A stretch of 53,185 nt of DNA from a virus: the IMG/VR virus record IMGVR_UViG_3300032770_000027, positions 1 through 53,185 of that record. One strand, 5' to 3'. Positions 1 through 6,861 of this stretch are shown here, one piece after another; the first letter of the stretch is position 1, and the number at the start of each line of letters is the position of its first letter. The notes under the pieces were generated by a model. It did no database searches. It was not told the DNA's origin and saw nothing but the letters and a program-made list of their open reading frames with translations. The translations under genes and the position numbers were made by a program.

Positions 1-116
1 ATCCGGGCTGTTCCGGGTTTGGGGTAGATAAGATTCCACAGCTTTGACTTGGCATCGGCCAACCGGGAAAGCATGAGCGGGTCATCACAAGTTTTCATCT
101 GTTCATCTATGCTTTC
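1..116. repeat. Terminal direct repeat, copy 1
   Basis: These 116 bases recur exactly at the far end of the window. Identical ends of this size are what an assembler leaves when it reads through a circular or circularly permuted genome. A gene reads without interruption across the join, which supports a real circle of about 53,069 bp. A true short terminal repeat is possible but less likely, because the repeat lies inside a coding sequence. Confidence 0.9.
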
Positions 117-440
117 AATCTGCGCTTTCACGTTGCTAACCGGGTCCGTGGCCTGTTCTTTTGCTGGTGCGGGTTCTGGTAGTGGCTGGATAACGTTCTC
201 GATTTCCCTGTCTTTCTGTTCATGAAACGCCCGGCGCAACCCCGTCCAGTCCTCGTTGTGAGACCATCCTTGCACGGTTAACCATTTTAGGCCGTATCGT
301 TCCGAAATGGTCTTTATTGATCCCTTCCCATGGATGAAGTCCAGTTTGGCTGCCCGGTGTTGTGCTAGGGTGGGTCTGGTGCTGGTTCTCTTCTCTGCCA
401 GTCCGTTCCCGGTCCCGTTTCCGATACATTCCGTGGTCAT
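1..440 (-). CDS. Terminase small subunit-like DNA-binding protein, N-terminal part (gene crosses the circle junction)
   Basis: Read around the circle, an open frame starts at the ATG at 438-440, runs down to base 1 and continues from 53069 to a stop at 52919, giving 196 residues. A stop codon lies three codons upstream of the ATG. Residues about 32-75 read as a helix-turn-helix of the type common in small terminases: a GKGS turn, an 'ISERYGLKWLTVQGW' recognition helix and a 'W..LRRAF' end. A Pro/Glu-rich linker and a helix follow. Small terminases bind the packaging site and feed DNA to the large subunit; the large subunit here is far away at 32980. The gene lies just past a terminator in the same direction and shows no clear promoter, so it may depend on read-through. 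Another DNA-binding role is possible. Confidence 0.62.
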   Translation of the reverse strand, partial: MTTECIGNGTGNGLAEKRTSTRPTLAQHRAAKLDFIHGKGSIKTISERYGLKWLTVQGWSHNEDWTGLRRAFHEQKDREIENVIQPLPEPAPAKEQATDPVSNVKAQIESIDEQMKTCDDPLMLSRLADAKSKLWNLIYPKPGTAR

Positions 441-482
441 GGCTGGATTTTAATCCCCGGGATGGTCGGAAGCAAGCCGGCG

Positions 483-523
483 AAAATAAAAACCCGCCAC
501 AAGCTGGCCTAGCTCATGGCGGG
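483..523 (-). terminator. Intrinsic terminator of the leftward small-gene operon
   Basis: On the minus strand a perfect 7-bp stem (CCCGCCA/TGGCGGG, 493-523) with an inner AGCT pairing is followed directly by a T-rich tract (483-492). It stands after the last gene of the leftward operon (543-815) and before the terminase-small-like gene, so it would cap the operon or limit read-through. Confidence 0.8.
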
Positions 524-542
524 CAGTATTTACGGTTTCCGA

Positions 543-815
543 TCAGATACCGGAATCATCGTCCGGGAAGTCATCCGCTGCGGCTCCTTTGTAAGCCCCG
601 ACAAGCTCCGGCGCATCCATGCCCGGATCGGGTTCAGGGTCTTCCGCCGTGCTATCCACGGCTCCGCGCATGATCGCCTCGGCCAGTCCCGGCGGCAGGC
701 TGCTCAAGCTGTTAATCACGTCCTGCTCTTCCTGTGACAGCTTGGGTGCGTTTTTTGGCAGATTCGCCTTCACCTTGCCAACCTTGTGTTTGATATGTCG
801 AATTAACTTTCTCAT
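543..815 (-). CDS. Small phage protein, basic N-terminus and acidic C-terminus
   Basis: A 90-residue protein not recognised. Residues 1-25 are rich in Lys and His. The middle reads 'LSQEEQDVINSLSSLPPGL', and the end is very acidic with a DDFPDDD run. The split charge suggests a nucleic-acid or protein adaptor rather than an enzyme, but that is inference. It is the last gene before the intrinsic terminator at 483-523. Confidence 0.6.
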   Translation of the reverse strand: MRKLIRHIKHKVGKVKANLPKNAPKLSQEEQDVINSLSSLPPGLAEAIMRGAVDSTAEDPEPDPGMDAPELVGAYKGAAADDFPDDDSGI

Positions 816-872
816 TGTCTTTCTCTCTTTCGTTGTTTGTTTGGTTCATCCCCGGCCCGATGTCGGGAAAAT

Positions 873-1331
873 TCACAGTGCCTTGTTCCGTTCCTTCGGA
901 TACCCCGGCCCGGAGCCGGTAAAGTTCAGACACGCCGTTTTTGAGTCAGGCTCGTAATAAACCGGCGCTTTGGGGTGCTCTGCTTTGTGCCGCGCCATTA
1001 CCGCTTCAAAGTTGTGCTCAATCGCCTCCATAAGCTGGTAAGCACTCTCTGCCACTATCGCGTAGCGCACAGCAGACGGCAATAAGTCCAGACGCTTGAC
1101 CGGTCGCAGGCAATGCAACCTTATCGGAACCTCAAGCGGCTCTTTATCCTCTTTGATGTAACTTATCCGTTTCTGGATGTGGCTGTAGGAAATTTCCAGC
1201 AATTGCTCATGATGGATAAACCAGTAGGGTTTTCCTACCGTGCTCTCCCCGGTCACTCTGTGTTTGAATGCGGGAAACAGTTTTTGCAACCGCCGCCGCT
1301 CCTTCCGTTCATACGCTGTTAATTTTGGCAT
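873..1331 (-). CDS. Hypothetical phage protein, basic N-terminus
   Basis: A 152-residue protein from the ATG at 1331. An in-frame ATG at 1370 would add 13 residues but overlap the neighbouring membrane gene, so the shorter start is preferred. The N-terminus is rich in Lys/Arg/Glu ('AYERKERRRLQKLFP'). The centre alternates hydrophobic and charged residues and may form helices. No family recognised. It belongs to the tightly spaced leftward operon. Confidence 0.6.
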   Translation of the reverse strand: MPKLTAYERKERRRLQKLFPAFKHRVTGESTVGKPYWFIHHEQLLEISYSHIQKRISYIKEDKEPLEVPIRLHCLRPVKRLDLLPSAVRYAIVAESAYQLMEAIEHNFEAVMARHKAEHPKAPVYYEPDSKTACLNFTGSGPGYPKERNKAL

Positions 1332-1357
1332 GTCGTGTCTTTCTCTTTTGATGGTTT

Positions 1358-1480
1358 TTACTTCCGCCATTTGCTGGCCAGATACAACCCGGACAGGATG
1401 ACAATCAGCCCGAACAATCCCGCGTCCATGGCGTAAAGTGCCAGCCAATCGCCCGCCGTTATGACGTCCCCGGCAATCAT
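1358..1480 (-). CDS. Small single-pass membrane protein (40 aa)
   Basis: The ATG at 1480 overlaps the TGA of the upstream gene (ATGA), the coupling used throughout this operon. The 40-residue product has one hydrophobic segment, about residues 15-36 (rich in Leu, Ile, Val, Gly), and ends in a basic 'SKWRK'. This fits a small inner-membrane protein with its C-terminus in the cytoplasm. Function unknown. Confidence 0.55.
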   Translation of the reverse strand: MIAGDVITAGDWLALYAMDAGLFGLIVILSGLYLASKWRK

Positions 1481-1956
1481 CCGTTCAGGCTTTTGATTTT
1501 TCGCACAAAGTCCGTCCGGTGAACGTGCATCGGCTTGTGTGTCCCGTTCTTCTTCTTTTTCGGCCCGGTCGGCTTCTTCCGGCCAAGCCGGGAAGCTGGA
1601 GCAACCGGGGACAGCCTGTAGTCCCGGCCCGGCATGAAGTGTTTGTGTCGGTCGAATGTCGTAATCTCCCGGCTTGTGGTGTTGCTGGTTTTGTATCGGA
1701 TGGCGGTTGTTCCGTTTACCAGATAGGAAAACGCCATTCCGATCATAGCCCCGTCTGCAATCTTCATCCGCTTGCACGCCTGAACCAGTGCGCAGTTGAG
1801 CGGGTCTTTCTTTGTCGCGTTCTTGTTGTCCACGTTTTCCACGCTGATTAGAACCGGTTCGGTTGCGTCCACAACGGTTTCAACGTTCGGGAAGTAACGT
1901 TGCAGACGGCGCAACGCGGTATTCACTGGCGGTTTTGGTCTTTGAGTGTTTTTCAT
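1477..1956 (-). CDS. Conserved phage protein of unknown function
   Basis: A 159-residue protein from the ATG at 1956; an ATG at 1980 would add eight residues and overlap the DUF3846 gene. The body resembles a family I have seen in phages but cannot name: a 'NCALVQACKRM' segment, 'AFSYLVNGTTAIRY', then 'REITTFDRHKHFMPG'. The C-terminus is a Lys-rich tail. Neither start has a clear Shine-Dalgarno site. Confidence 0.65.
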   Translation of the reverse strand: MKNTQRPKPPVNTALRRLQRYFPNVETVVDATEPVLISVENVDNKNATKKDPLNCALVQACKRMKIADGAMIGMAFSYLVNGTTAIRYKTSNTTSREITTFDRHKHFMPGRDYRLSPVAPASRLGRKKPTGPKKKKNGTHKPMHVHRTDFVRKIKSLNG

Positions 1957-1960
1957 AGGT

Positions 1961-2569
1961 TTATTGGATTTGTGATTCATGGCACAGCAGCACGGTTCCG
2001 ACAACGTCATCCTGCGTCCGCAGTGACCCCGGCTCCGCGCACTCCTGCCACATTTGTGTTGCAATCGGGTTTCGTTTCTTCCCCGACAGTTTCCCTTCCT
2101 CGTTGCAGACCATGACAGCCCCGGTCTTGCCGCTGAGTTTCTGTATCTCAATCGGCCCGTTTACGATGTCCTGCAACTCCGGAAGTTGAAATGTTTTGCC
2201 GTCCTTGGGTTCAATCCGGAACATCGCCCCGGACGGGTATATTACCTTGGCGCACAGGTTAACCGGCGCTTTATGGTCTGGATTTTTCACGGGGTGCATT
2301 TTCATTTTCATAATCGTGGTCCCGTCATTGCTGTAGTATGGTTCGCCAGAATCCTCGGCTTGCTTCATCTTCGGGATGTCTTTTTCAATGTCCGAGGCAA
2401 TTTCAAGCAACAGTGCCGGGACCTTGTCAATGTTCCGAAAATTTTTCGAGACCATCGCGCATCCGCTTCCGTCCTGCCCACCGAACACGGCAACCAAAAC
2501 AATTTTGCCGCCGGTCTTTTCCATTAATTCGAATGCCTCTTTTTCGTAGTTCGCTTTTTGTGAGTTCAT
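1961..2569 (-). CDS. DUF3846 domain protein
   Basis: A 202-residue protein. The C-terminal half (about 110-200) fits DUF3846: 'LPELQDIVNGPIEIQKL', then 'MVCNEEGKLSGKKRNPIAT', then 'DDVVGTVLLC'. The domain is common in phages and plasmids and has no assigned activity. The N-terminal half is unrelated and contains 'GKIVLVAVFGGQDGSGCA', possibly an alpha/beta domain. The gene overlaps its downstream partner by an ATGA-type junction. Confidence 0.72.
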   Translation of the reverse strand: MNSQKANYEKEAFELMEKTGGKIVLVAVFGGQDGSGCAMVSKNFRNIDKVPALLLEIASDIEKDIPKMKQAEDSGEPYYSNDGTTIMKMKMHPVKNPDHKAPVNLCAKVIYPSGAMFRIEPKDGKTFQLPELQDIVNGPIEIQKLSGKTGAVMVCNEEGKLSGKKRNPIATQMWQECAEPGSLRTQDDVVGTVLLCHESQIQ

Positions 2570-2763
2570 GGGTTTAGATAGTGCCGCAATGGATAGTGAG
2601 GGCCGGGGGTTATTTTCCGGCGTGCGGCATCCTCACGGGAGCGCAACCTTGCCCGGCTCTCGCCGTTTCGGGTAACGCAATTGATTGAATCGTGATCCTG
2701 TCCGCACTTGAGGCACGGACGCTGCCGGCGCAGCCTTTTCCACAGTTGTTTTTTAATCTGCAT
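2566..2763 (-). CDS. Small basic protein with zinc-knuckle-like motif
   Basis: A 65-residue protein whose ATG at 2763 overlaps the TGA of the gene upstream. The motif CLKCGQDHDSINC resembles a Cys2-His-Cys zinc knuckle (C-x2-C-x4-H-x4-C). Both flanks are rich in Arg and Lys. A nucleic-acid-binding role is likely from composition, but no family was recognised. Confidence 0.55.
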   Translation of the reverse strand: MQIKKQLWKRLRRQRPCLKCGQDHDSINCVTRNGESRARLRSREDAARRKITPGPHYPLRHYLNP

Positions 2764-2914
2764 CAGTTTTTGCCGGTTGAGCCGTTTTCGGGAATTGAAG
2801 CTTGCGACGGGCAAGCCGTGCTTTGCGCCGCGCCTTGTTCCGTTCTGTCCTCAAAAACTGGCGTTCGTAATAGCCTTTTTTGATGCCGCTCCTGTGCAAT
2901 TTTTTCTTGTTCAT
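2753..2914 (-). CDS. Possible overlapping gene: small Lys/Arg-rich protein
   Basis: A 53-residue frame lies inside the 3' half of the 90-residue gene at 2763-3035, in another frame. Its reading ('YYERQFLRTERNKARRKARL') resembles small basic proteins common in phages. The C-terminal third of the longer gene in this region looks like out-of-frame sequence. Either both are translated, or the longer gene was lengthened by a frame change. I cannot decide which. Confidence 0.4.
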   Translation of the reverse strand: MNKKKLHRSGIKKGYYERQFLRTERNKARRKARLARRKLQFPKTAQPAKTDAD

Positions 2915-3035
2915 GGTATCGGTTTGGCCGTGTCTTGCCTTTGATCTTCCGCCCGTGATCAATGCAAACCGGGAAGCCCGCCGGAGTAACCCAGCAGGCA
3001 ACCCGGTCGCATCCCGCCACGTGGCAGCCTCTCAT
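2763..3035 (-). CDS. Small Cys/His protein, probable zinc-binding N-terminus
   Basis: A 90-residue protein whose ATG shares a base with the stop of the upstream gene (TAATG). The N-terminus has CHVAGCDRVACW and, ten residues on, CIDHG, a plausible zinc site. The part after about residue 55 (Gln/Ala/Ser/Pro-rich) looks less like a protein and coincides with the basic overlapping frame at 2753-2914. Function unknown. Confidence 0.5.
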   Translation of the reverse strand: MRGCHVAGCDRVACWVTPAGFPVCIDHGRKIKGKTRPNRYHEQEKIAQERHQKRLLRTPVFEDRTEQGAAQSTACPSQASIPENGSTGKN

Positions 3036-3385
3036 TAGTCGGGTAGGGTTGAAGTGTTTTCGGGAACTTTGTTTACCGTGGCGTAAATCGTCCACGCCAG
3101 ATACTGCGGGTCGATTTCCTGCTTTTCCAGTTCGGTTTGAAGCGTCTGGAAATACCGTTTCAATTGGCGGAATTGTTCCACCGGGTTGTGTTTGTTCAAT
3201 GCGATTATTTCACCGGTTCGCTGAACCTGTTCAGGTGTCAGAATGCGTTCAAGCGGGACGGCCCGCCAATCCTGCGGGATGCCGCTTGCCGGGCGTTGTA
3301 TCTCACCCGGCGCGACATCCGGCAACACTGCCGGTTGTTTTACCATGCGGACATCGAAGCCCGCGTTTAGAATAACTTTTGCCAT
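3035..3385 (-). CDS. Hypothetical phage protein (116 aa)
   Basis: Not recognised. The first 45 residues are Pro/Val-rich and loosely ordered. Residues 50-105 look helical ('LTPEQVQRTGEIIALNKHN', then 'FRQLKRYFQTLQTELEKQ'), possibly a short coiled coil. It starts inside the end of the small membrane gene at 3367-3510 and abuts the next gene through a shared stop/start base. Confidence 0.55.
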   Translation of the reverse strand: MAKVILNAGFDVRMVKQPAVLPDVAPGEIQRPASGIPQDWRAVPLERILTPEQVQRTGEIIALNKHNPVEQFRQLKRYFQTLQTELEKQEIDPQYLAWTIYATVNKVPENTSTLPD

Positions 3386-3510
3386 AACGTATAAAATAAA
3401 ATCGCCAGTGCGCTACCTACCGCCACAATCAGAACCGCCCAAACCGCAAACCCGGCAATCATTATGAAGGAAGTAGCGCACAAGCGGAGCCATTCTTTAA
3501 AAGCTTTCAC
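3367..3510 (-). CDS. Small membrane protein with GTG start (47 aa)
   Basis: The GTG at 3508-3510 overlaps the TGA of the upstream gene (GTGA), matching the operon's coupling style. The 47-residue product begins 'MKAFKEWLRLCATSF' and then has one long hydrophobic segment to about residue 41. That fits a single-pass inner-membrane protein. It is easily missed because of its size and GTG start. Function unknown. Confidence 0.55.
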   Translation of the reverse strand: MKAFKEWLRLCATSFIMIAGFAVWAVLIVAVGSALAILFYTLWQKLF

Positions 3511-3800
3511 ACTTCAACCCGGATGGCATCAGCTATGATTCGGATGAGCGGTGACAATCCGAAAGCAGTAACGCCGTCGCCAAGCAAAGGGTGCCCAATG
3601 TGGTGTTCAATCAAATGCTCTCCAACCGCCGTCACAACGATGGCAACGGCCACACTGTAAAGCTTGCGTGAACGTGCCACGCGGCAAAGCCGGGGCCACT
3701 TGGCCATGCAACCGCGAGTTAAGAAAACAACGACGCGGTGCAAACAATCTCCTATGAAGTGAAGCGGCCATGAAATGATGAAAATGATGTTTCGTATCAT
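3507..3800 (-). CDS. Membrane protein (97 aa)
   Basis: Begins with a hydrophobic stretch ('MIRNIIFIISWPLHFIG') and has a second near residues 48-62 ('YSVAVAIVVTAVGEHL'), separated by a basic Arg/Lys/Cys stretch. Two membrane passes are likely. Its stop overlaps the GTG start of another membrane protein at 3510, so the two may act together. A competing frame (3607-3834) lacks such coherence. Confidence 0.55.
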   Translation of the reverse strand: MIRNIIFIISWPLHFIGDCLHRVVVFLTRGCMAKWPRLCRVARSRKLYSVAVAIVVTAVGEHLIEHHIGHPLLGDGVTAFGLSPLIRIIADAIRVEV

Positions 3801-3830
3801 CGTTTGGTTTCAAAATTTGATTGTGCAAGT

Positions 3831-4313
3831 TCAAGCTGTTGCCGGTTGAGTCGGTTCCGCTCCGGTATCCTTGGCGTCCGGATCATTAATGGCTAGCCCG
3901 GGCTGTTTGTCGATGATTTCGCCGATTGCCTTAATCGCGTTCAGCATGATTTTTTGACGTTCAGCAACTCCGGACAATTCCCGGACTTGCGCGAAAATGA
4001 GCATTGCGGCAAGCTCTCCGGCAAGTGATTTGATTTCCACGGGGCCAAGCTGTGCAAGCACGCTTGCGTCAAAATCTTCCTGAATGTCCTCGGAAAAAAT
4101 TCCGACCATTTCCCCCGGCAGGTTCAACCGCTGCCGTTCTTCGCCTGCGTCAACTATTTTGCGGAGCCATTTCCGCATGAACTCCCGGACGGGCGTTCCA
4201 TCCCCTGTAAGCATGGGGAAAAACCGGGCCGCGATGCGATCACCCTCGGCTGAGTTTTCCTCGTGGATTTTCCCACATACATCGCACGATTCTGTTTCGT
4301 TAGTTCGCTTCAT
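3831..4313 (-). CDS. First gene of the leftward operon; Cys-rich N-terminus, helical body
   Basis: A 160-residue protein with a C-x2-C near the N-terminus (CDVCGKIH). The centre is helical ('FMRKWLRKIVDAGEERQRL', 'LAGELAAMLIFAQVREL') and the tail is Ala/Pro/Thr-rich. No family recognised. It is the first gene after the promoter at 4373-4401. The predicted transcript would have about 50 untranslated bases. Confidence 0.6.
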   Translation of the reverse strand: MKRTNETESCDVCGKIHEENSAEGDRIAARFFPMLTGDGTPVREFMRKWLRKIVDAGEERQRLNLPGEMVGIFSEDIQEDFDASVLAQLGPVEIKSLAGELAAMLIFAQVRELSGVAERQKIMLNAIKAIGEIIDKQPGLAINDPDAKDTGAEPTQPATA

Positions 4314-4372
4314 TGTCTTGTCTTTCGTGTTTGGTTTTGTGTTTGGTCCGGACTTGCGGTCCGAGTTTGGGC

Positions 4373-4401
4373 AGTATGCGTTACGCTACTTTTCCTGTCA
4401 A
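4373..4401 (-). promoter_or_regulatory. Leftward promoter of the 4313-483 operon
   Basis: On the minus strand: TTGACA (4396-4401), a 17-base spacer, then CATACT (4373-4378). The -35 box is perfect and the -10 matches four of six positions. The spacer contains the palindrome GCGTAACGC. It faces away from the promoter at 4500-4528, so the 4314-4533 gap is a divergent control region. Confidence 0.65.
4378..4386. promoter_or_regulatory. Candidate operator GCGTTACGC in promoter spacer
   Basis: A 9-base odd palindrome that overlaps the -10/spacer edge of the leftward promoter. The same sequence or its complement occurs in the spacer of the promoter at 18246-18274 (18260-18268), and also at 45398-45406 and 53050-53058, the last two inside genes. 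A one-mismatch copy (GCGCAACGC) is at 4471-4479, upstream of the rightward promoter. Confidence 0.4.
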
Positions 4402-4499
4402 CGGATTTTTTAAGTAATTTTTCGGACGTATTTTCAGCATCGCGTCTTGCGGTGTAATTTGCACTGGTTAGCGCAACGCAACTTTTTTTCAAAAAGGTA

Positions 4500-4528
4500 T
4501 TGACAACCCGGATTACAGACTTAGAGTG
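4500..4528 (+). promoter_or_regulatory. Rightward promoter, probably leaderless
   Basis: TTGACA at 4500-4505, a 17-base spacer, then AGAGTG (4523-4528); a 16-base spacer gives TAGAGT, four of six matches to TATAAT. The ATG of the zinc-finger gene is only five bases past the -10 position. Transcription would therefore start about at the start codon, giving a message with little or no leader. Confidence 0.6.
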
Positions 4529-4533
4529 CTGAC

Positions 4534-4863
4534 ATGTATCGTGAAAAATGCACCTATGCAGGGTGCGGCAGAACGTTTTCAAAACCGACTCGCAATGCTG
4601 CTTTGCAGGCTCTGCGTATGCACATCGGACGCAAACACACAAAGACAGTCCCATCAGCAACCAAAGCGGCGGGGAACTGGGGTGGCCCCACAGGTTCAGC
4701 AACTCAGAGCGTTTCAGAAGTCCGCACAAAGAGGGTTTATACCAAGCGGAAAAAACAGATTGAGACGCAGAGCGTCAATTATTGTCCGCGCTGCGGCTGC
4801 CCGGTCGCAAACGTTGCCTTGGCAATGACAGTAGCAGATGGCATGAACCGGAACGGAAAGTAA
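4534..4863 (+). CDS. C2H2 zinc-finger protein with second CxxC site
   Basis: A 109-residue protein. The N-terminus reads as a C2H2 finger: CTYAGCGRTF, a 'NAALQALRMH' helix, then H-x4-H (HIGRKH). A basic linker ('RTKRVYTKRKKQ') follows, then a second site, YCPRCGCPV. This fits a DNA-binding regulator. It is the first gene of the rightward operon and its ATG lies at the predicted transcription start. C2H2 fingers are less common in bacteria than in eukaryotes but do occur in phages. Confidence 0.7.
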   Translation: MYREKCTYAGCGRTFSKPTRNAALQALRMHIGRKHTKTVPSATKAAGNWGGPTGSATQSVSEVRTKRVYTKRKKQIETQSVNYCPRCGCPVANVALAMTVADGMNRNGK

Positions 4864-4865
4864 CT

Positions 4866-5171
4866 ATGAAGTATATCTTGAACGAGCAAGGCGAGCCAAT
4901 GCCGGCAAAAAGTCTGACAGATTGGGCAATATGGTTTGAAACGGCAGCAGAAAGAGTGGTTGCCAAAGACAGCATAGGAGATAGCACCGTCTCAACCGTG
5001 TTTCTCGGACTGGATCACAATTATTATCACGATGGCTCGCCCATCCTATGGGAAACGATGGTGTTTGGAGGGAAGTTGGATGAGGAACAAGACCGATGCT
5101 CAGGCAGCCGGGAGCAGGCACTTGCCATGCACAAAGCAATGGTTGAACGAGTGAAAAAAGCAAATGAATAA
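4866..5171 (+). CDS. Conserved phage protein, small alpha/beta type
   Basis: A 101-residue protein from the ATG at 4866, two bases after the previous stop. It contains 'VSTVFLGLDHNYYHDGSPILWETMVFGG' (shown here in part: 'FLGLDHNYYHDG', 'PILWETMVFGG') and ends in a helix with 'REQALAMHKAMVERV'. I know this pattern from many phages (a strand with LDH, then PxLWETM, then a helical tail). No function is established. Confidence 0.68.
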   Translation: MKYILNEQGEPMPAKSLTDWAIWFETAAERVVAKDSIGDSTVSTVFLGLDHNYYHDGSPILWETMVFGGKLDEEQDRCSGSREQALAMHKAMVERVKKANE

Positions 5172-5994
5172 CTCTCAAGTCGCCCATCTTTGGGCAAATC
5201 AGAGCAGACCATCCGGCAAGGGAAGCAACTTCTATTTTACCGGTGACACGATTTACAGCTACGGCCCGCACTTTCCCATTGCCCGGCTCTACAAAAACAT
5301 CGTGTTGTTTACGAATCGGGATTACTCAGTAACAACGTGCAAACATAAAAGACTTGCCCGCCGGGCTGCGGATCACAAAACAATTTTCTACGTTAATGAT
5401 CCAACGCGAAACCCATCCAGAGCAGACATTAAAAGCTACAAAGAGCGAATTTCCAAACTGGCAGAATCAGCAAGCCGGGCACGTGATCCTAAGTGGAAAC
5501 TGTTACAGCTACAGAGCACAATCGAAGAAGCGAATTTGTTCTGTGAAGAATTTGGATTCAAAACCCGCTTTTCGATGCCGGATGAATCCATGCTGGCCAC
5601 ACTGCGCGAGCGGTGCAAGATTGCCGCTGCCAGAAAAGCCAAGCAGACCGCGAAGCGCAATGCCCTGTTAGAAGAGCAGGACAAGAGCGCTATTGCTGAG
5701 TGGTTGTCGGGCACAAGCAACTTTTTTCCATATCGGGTCAACACAGTCATGCTTCGGCGAAATGGGGACTGGATGCAAACCAGTAAAGGGGCGTTCGTTC
5801 AACTGCCAGAAGCGAAACGCGCCTTTGAATTTGTCACAGCCAAACGCCCGACCGGTTGGCATCGGAACGGAGAACCGTTCAAGGTTGGAGATTTCCAGCT
5901 TGAATCCGTGAACGACTTTGGAGTTGTGGCCGGATGCCACCGGATAGCATGGGATGAAATTGAGCGGTTCGCAAAAACACAAGGTTGGGTATGA
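5164..5994 (+). CDS. Conserved phage protein (276 aa)
   Basis: It starts inside the end of the previous gene. The N-terminus ('VAHLWANQSRPSGKGSNFYF', then 'IYSYGPHFPIARL') and 'TNRDYSVTTCKHK' match a family I have seen widely in phages but cannot name. Residues 90-180 look helical and basic. A C-terminal part has paired aromatic strands, as in small RNA- or DNA-associated folds. Role unknown. Confidence 0.68.
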   Translation: MNNSQVAHLWANQSRPSGKGSNFYFTGDTIYSYGPHFPIARLYKNIVLFTNRDYSVTTCKHKRLARRAADHKTIFYVNDPTRNPSRADIKSYKERISKLAESASRARDPKWKLLQLQSTIEEANLFCEEFGFKTRFSMPDESMLATLRERCKIAAARKAKQTAKRNALLEEQDKSAIAEWLSGTSNFFPYRVNTVMLRRNGDWMQTSKGAFVQLPEAKRAFEFVTAKRPTGWHRNGEPFKVGDFQLESVNDFGVVAGCHRIAWDEIERFAKTQGWV

Positions 5995-6323
5995 AAAACA
6001 AAATGCGTGTAATTAATGCCATCGAAATCCAATTGCCCAACGGCAATGTGGTATCGTTTGATGGATGTTGCGACACAGGCGAGGAATCAATGCAGCTTGT
6101 CCGGGACGTCGTTGAAGCATACAACAGTTACGCCACGCTCCGCACTAAGAACGAGCGATTGAAGGCGAGCAATAAGCAATTAGCGGAGGCGTTACGAACT
6201 TTGTTTGAGAACTTCGATGGCGACACCGAAGTGACCGAAATTATGGACATGCTACGACCGGGGACCGAAATACGCGCCGCTCTCACCCGCTACACCACAC
6301 CAAACCACAAAGAAAAAGAATGA
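5991..6323 (+). CDS. Ea-type small phage protein
   Basis: A 110-residue protein whose ATG overlaps the previous TGA. 'VVEAYNSYATLRTKNERLKA' forms a probable short coiled coil, and the C-terminal 'LFENFDGDTEVTEIMDMLRP' is typical of small accessory phage proteins. No enzyme motif is visible. The stop overlaps the next start (ATGA), so it is translationally coupled. Confidence 0.55.
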   Translation: MKNKMRVINAIEIQLPNGNVVSFDGCCDTGEESMQLVRDVVEAYNSYATLRTKNERLKASNKQLAEALRTLFENFDGDTEVTEIMDMLRPGTEIRAALTRYTTPNHKEKE

Positions 6324-6649
6324 GTAAACACAGAGTAACCTACCAAGCAATCACAGACATCGCAGTTGCGGTCCGTGCCATGCAAGGCCAGACCACCAGA
6401 GCAATTGCCAGAGAATTCAAAATGAGTGAAAGCATGGCCCAATACCGGGTTGGCAAAGCTCAAGCCGCGCTCGGAACCTATTTCCGGCGCGACTACCGGA
6501 ACGGCACGGGTGATATTGTGAAAAAAATGCTTGCCGCAACCCACGACCTTGCGAGACAAATAGTCGTGCAAGACATCGCGCCACGCTACACACAAAATAA
6601 CTATGCCGAAAAGAAACAATCCCCACGACCCAAAAAAGTTTCAACGTAA
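6320..6649 (+). CDS. Helix-turn-helix protein
   Basis: A 109-residue protein. Residues about 10-50 form a likely helix-turn-helix: 'DIAVAVRAMQGQTTRAIARE' then 'FKMSESMAQYRVGKAQAAL'. The rest is basic and ends in 'PRPKKVST'. This suggests a DNA-binding regulator. Its 3' end overlaps the next gene by 47 bases in another frame. Confidence 0.6.
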   Translation: MSKHRVTYQAITDIAVAVRAMQGQTTRAIAREFKMSESMAQYRVGKAQAALGTYFRRDYRNGTGDIVKKMLAATHDLARQIVVQDIAPRYTQNNYAEKKQSPRPKKVST

Positions 6650-6842
6650 GCTGAAGTTGCTGGCATCGTATATGACAATTGCTCAAATGACCGAACTGTT
6701 CGGGATCGAAAACCAAGAGTGGCAGGTGAAGAATTGGATTTACCGCGATCGGGCAAACCTGTGGGCGATCCGGCTCCTGACTCCGATTGTTGATACGAAG
6801 CTGGCAGAATTTGCCACAAAGACAAAGACCAAAAAACCATAA
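6603..6842 (+). CDS. Small helix-turn-helix-like protein
   Basis: A 79-residue basic protein starting inside the previous gene. 'LASYMTIAQMTELFGIENQE' followed by 'WQVKNWIYRDRANLWAIRLL' reads as a helix-turn-helix (helix, short turn at FGIEN, second helix). The tail is Lys/Thr-rich. It is probably a small regulator, and its placement next to another such gene suggests a regulatory pair. Confidence 0.55.
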   Translation: MPKRNNPHDPKKFQRKLKLLASYMTIAQMTELFGIENQEWQVKNWIYRDRANLWAIRLLTPIVDTKLAEFATKTKTKKP

Positions 6843-6861
6843 CCAAAACCGAAAAAGAACT

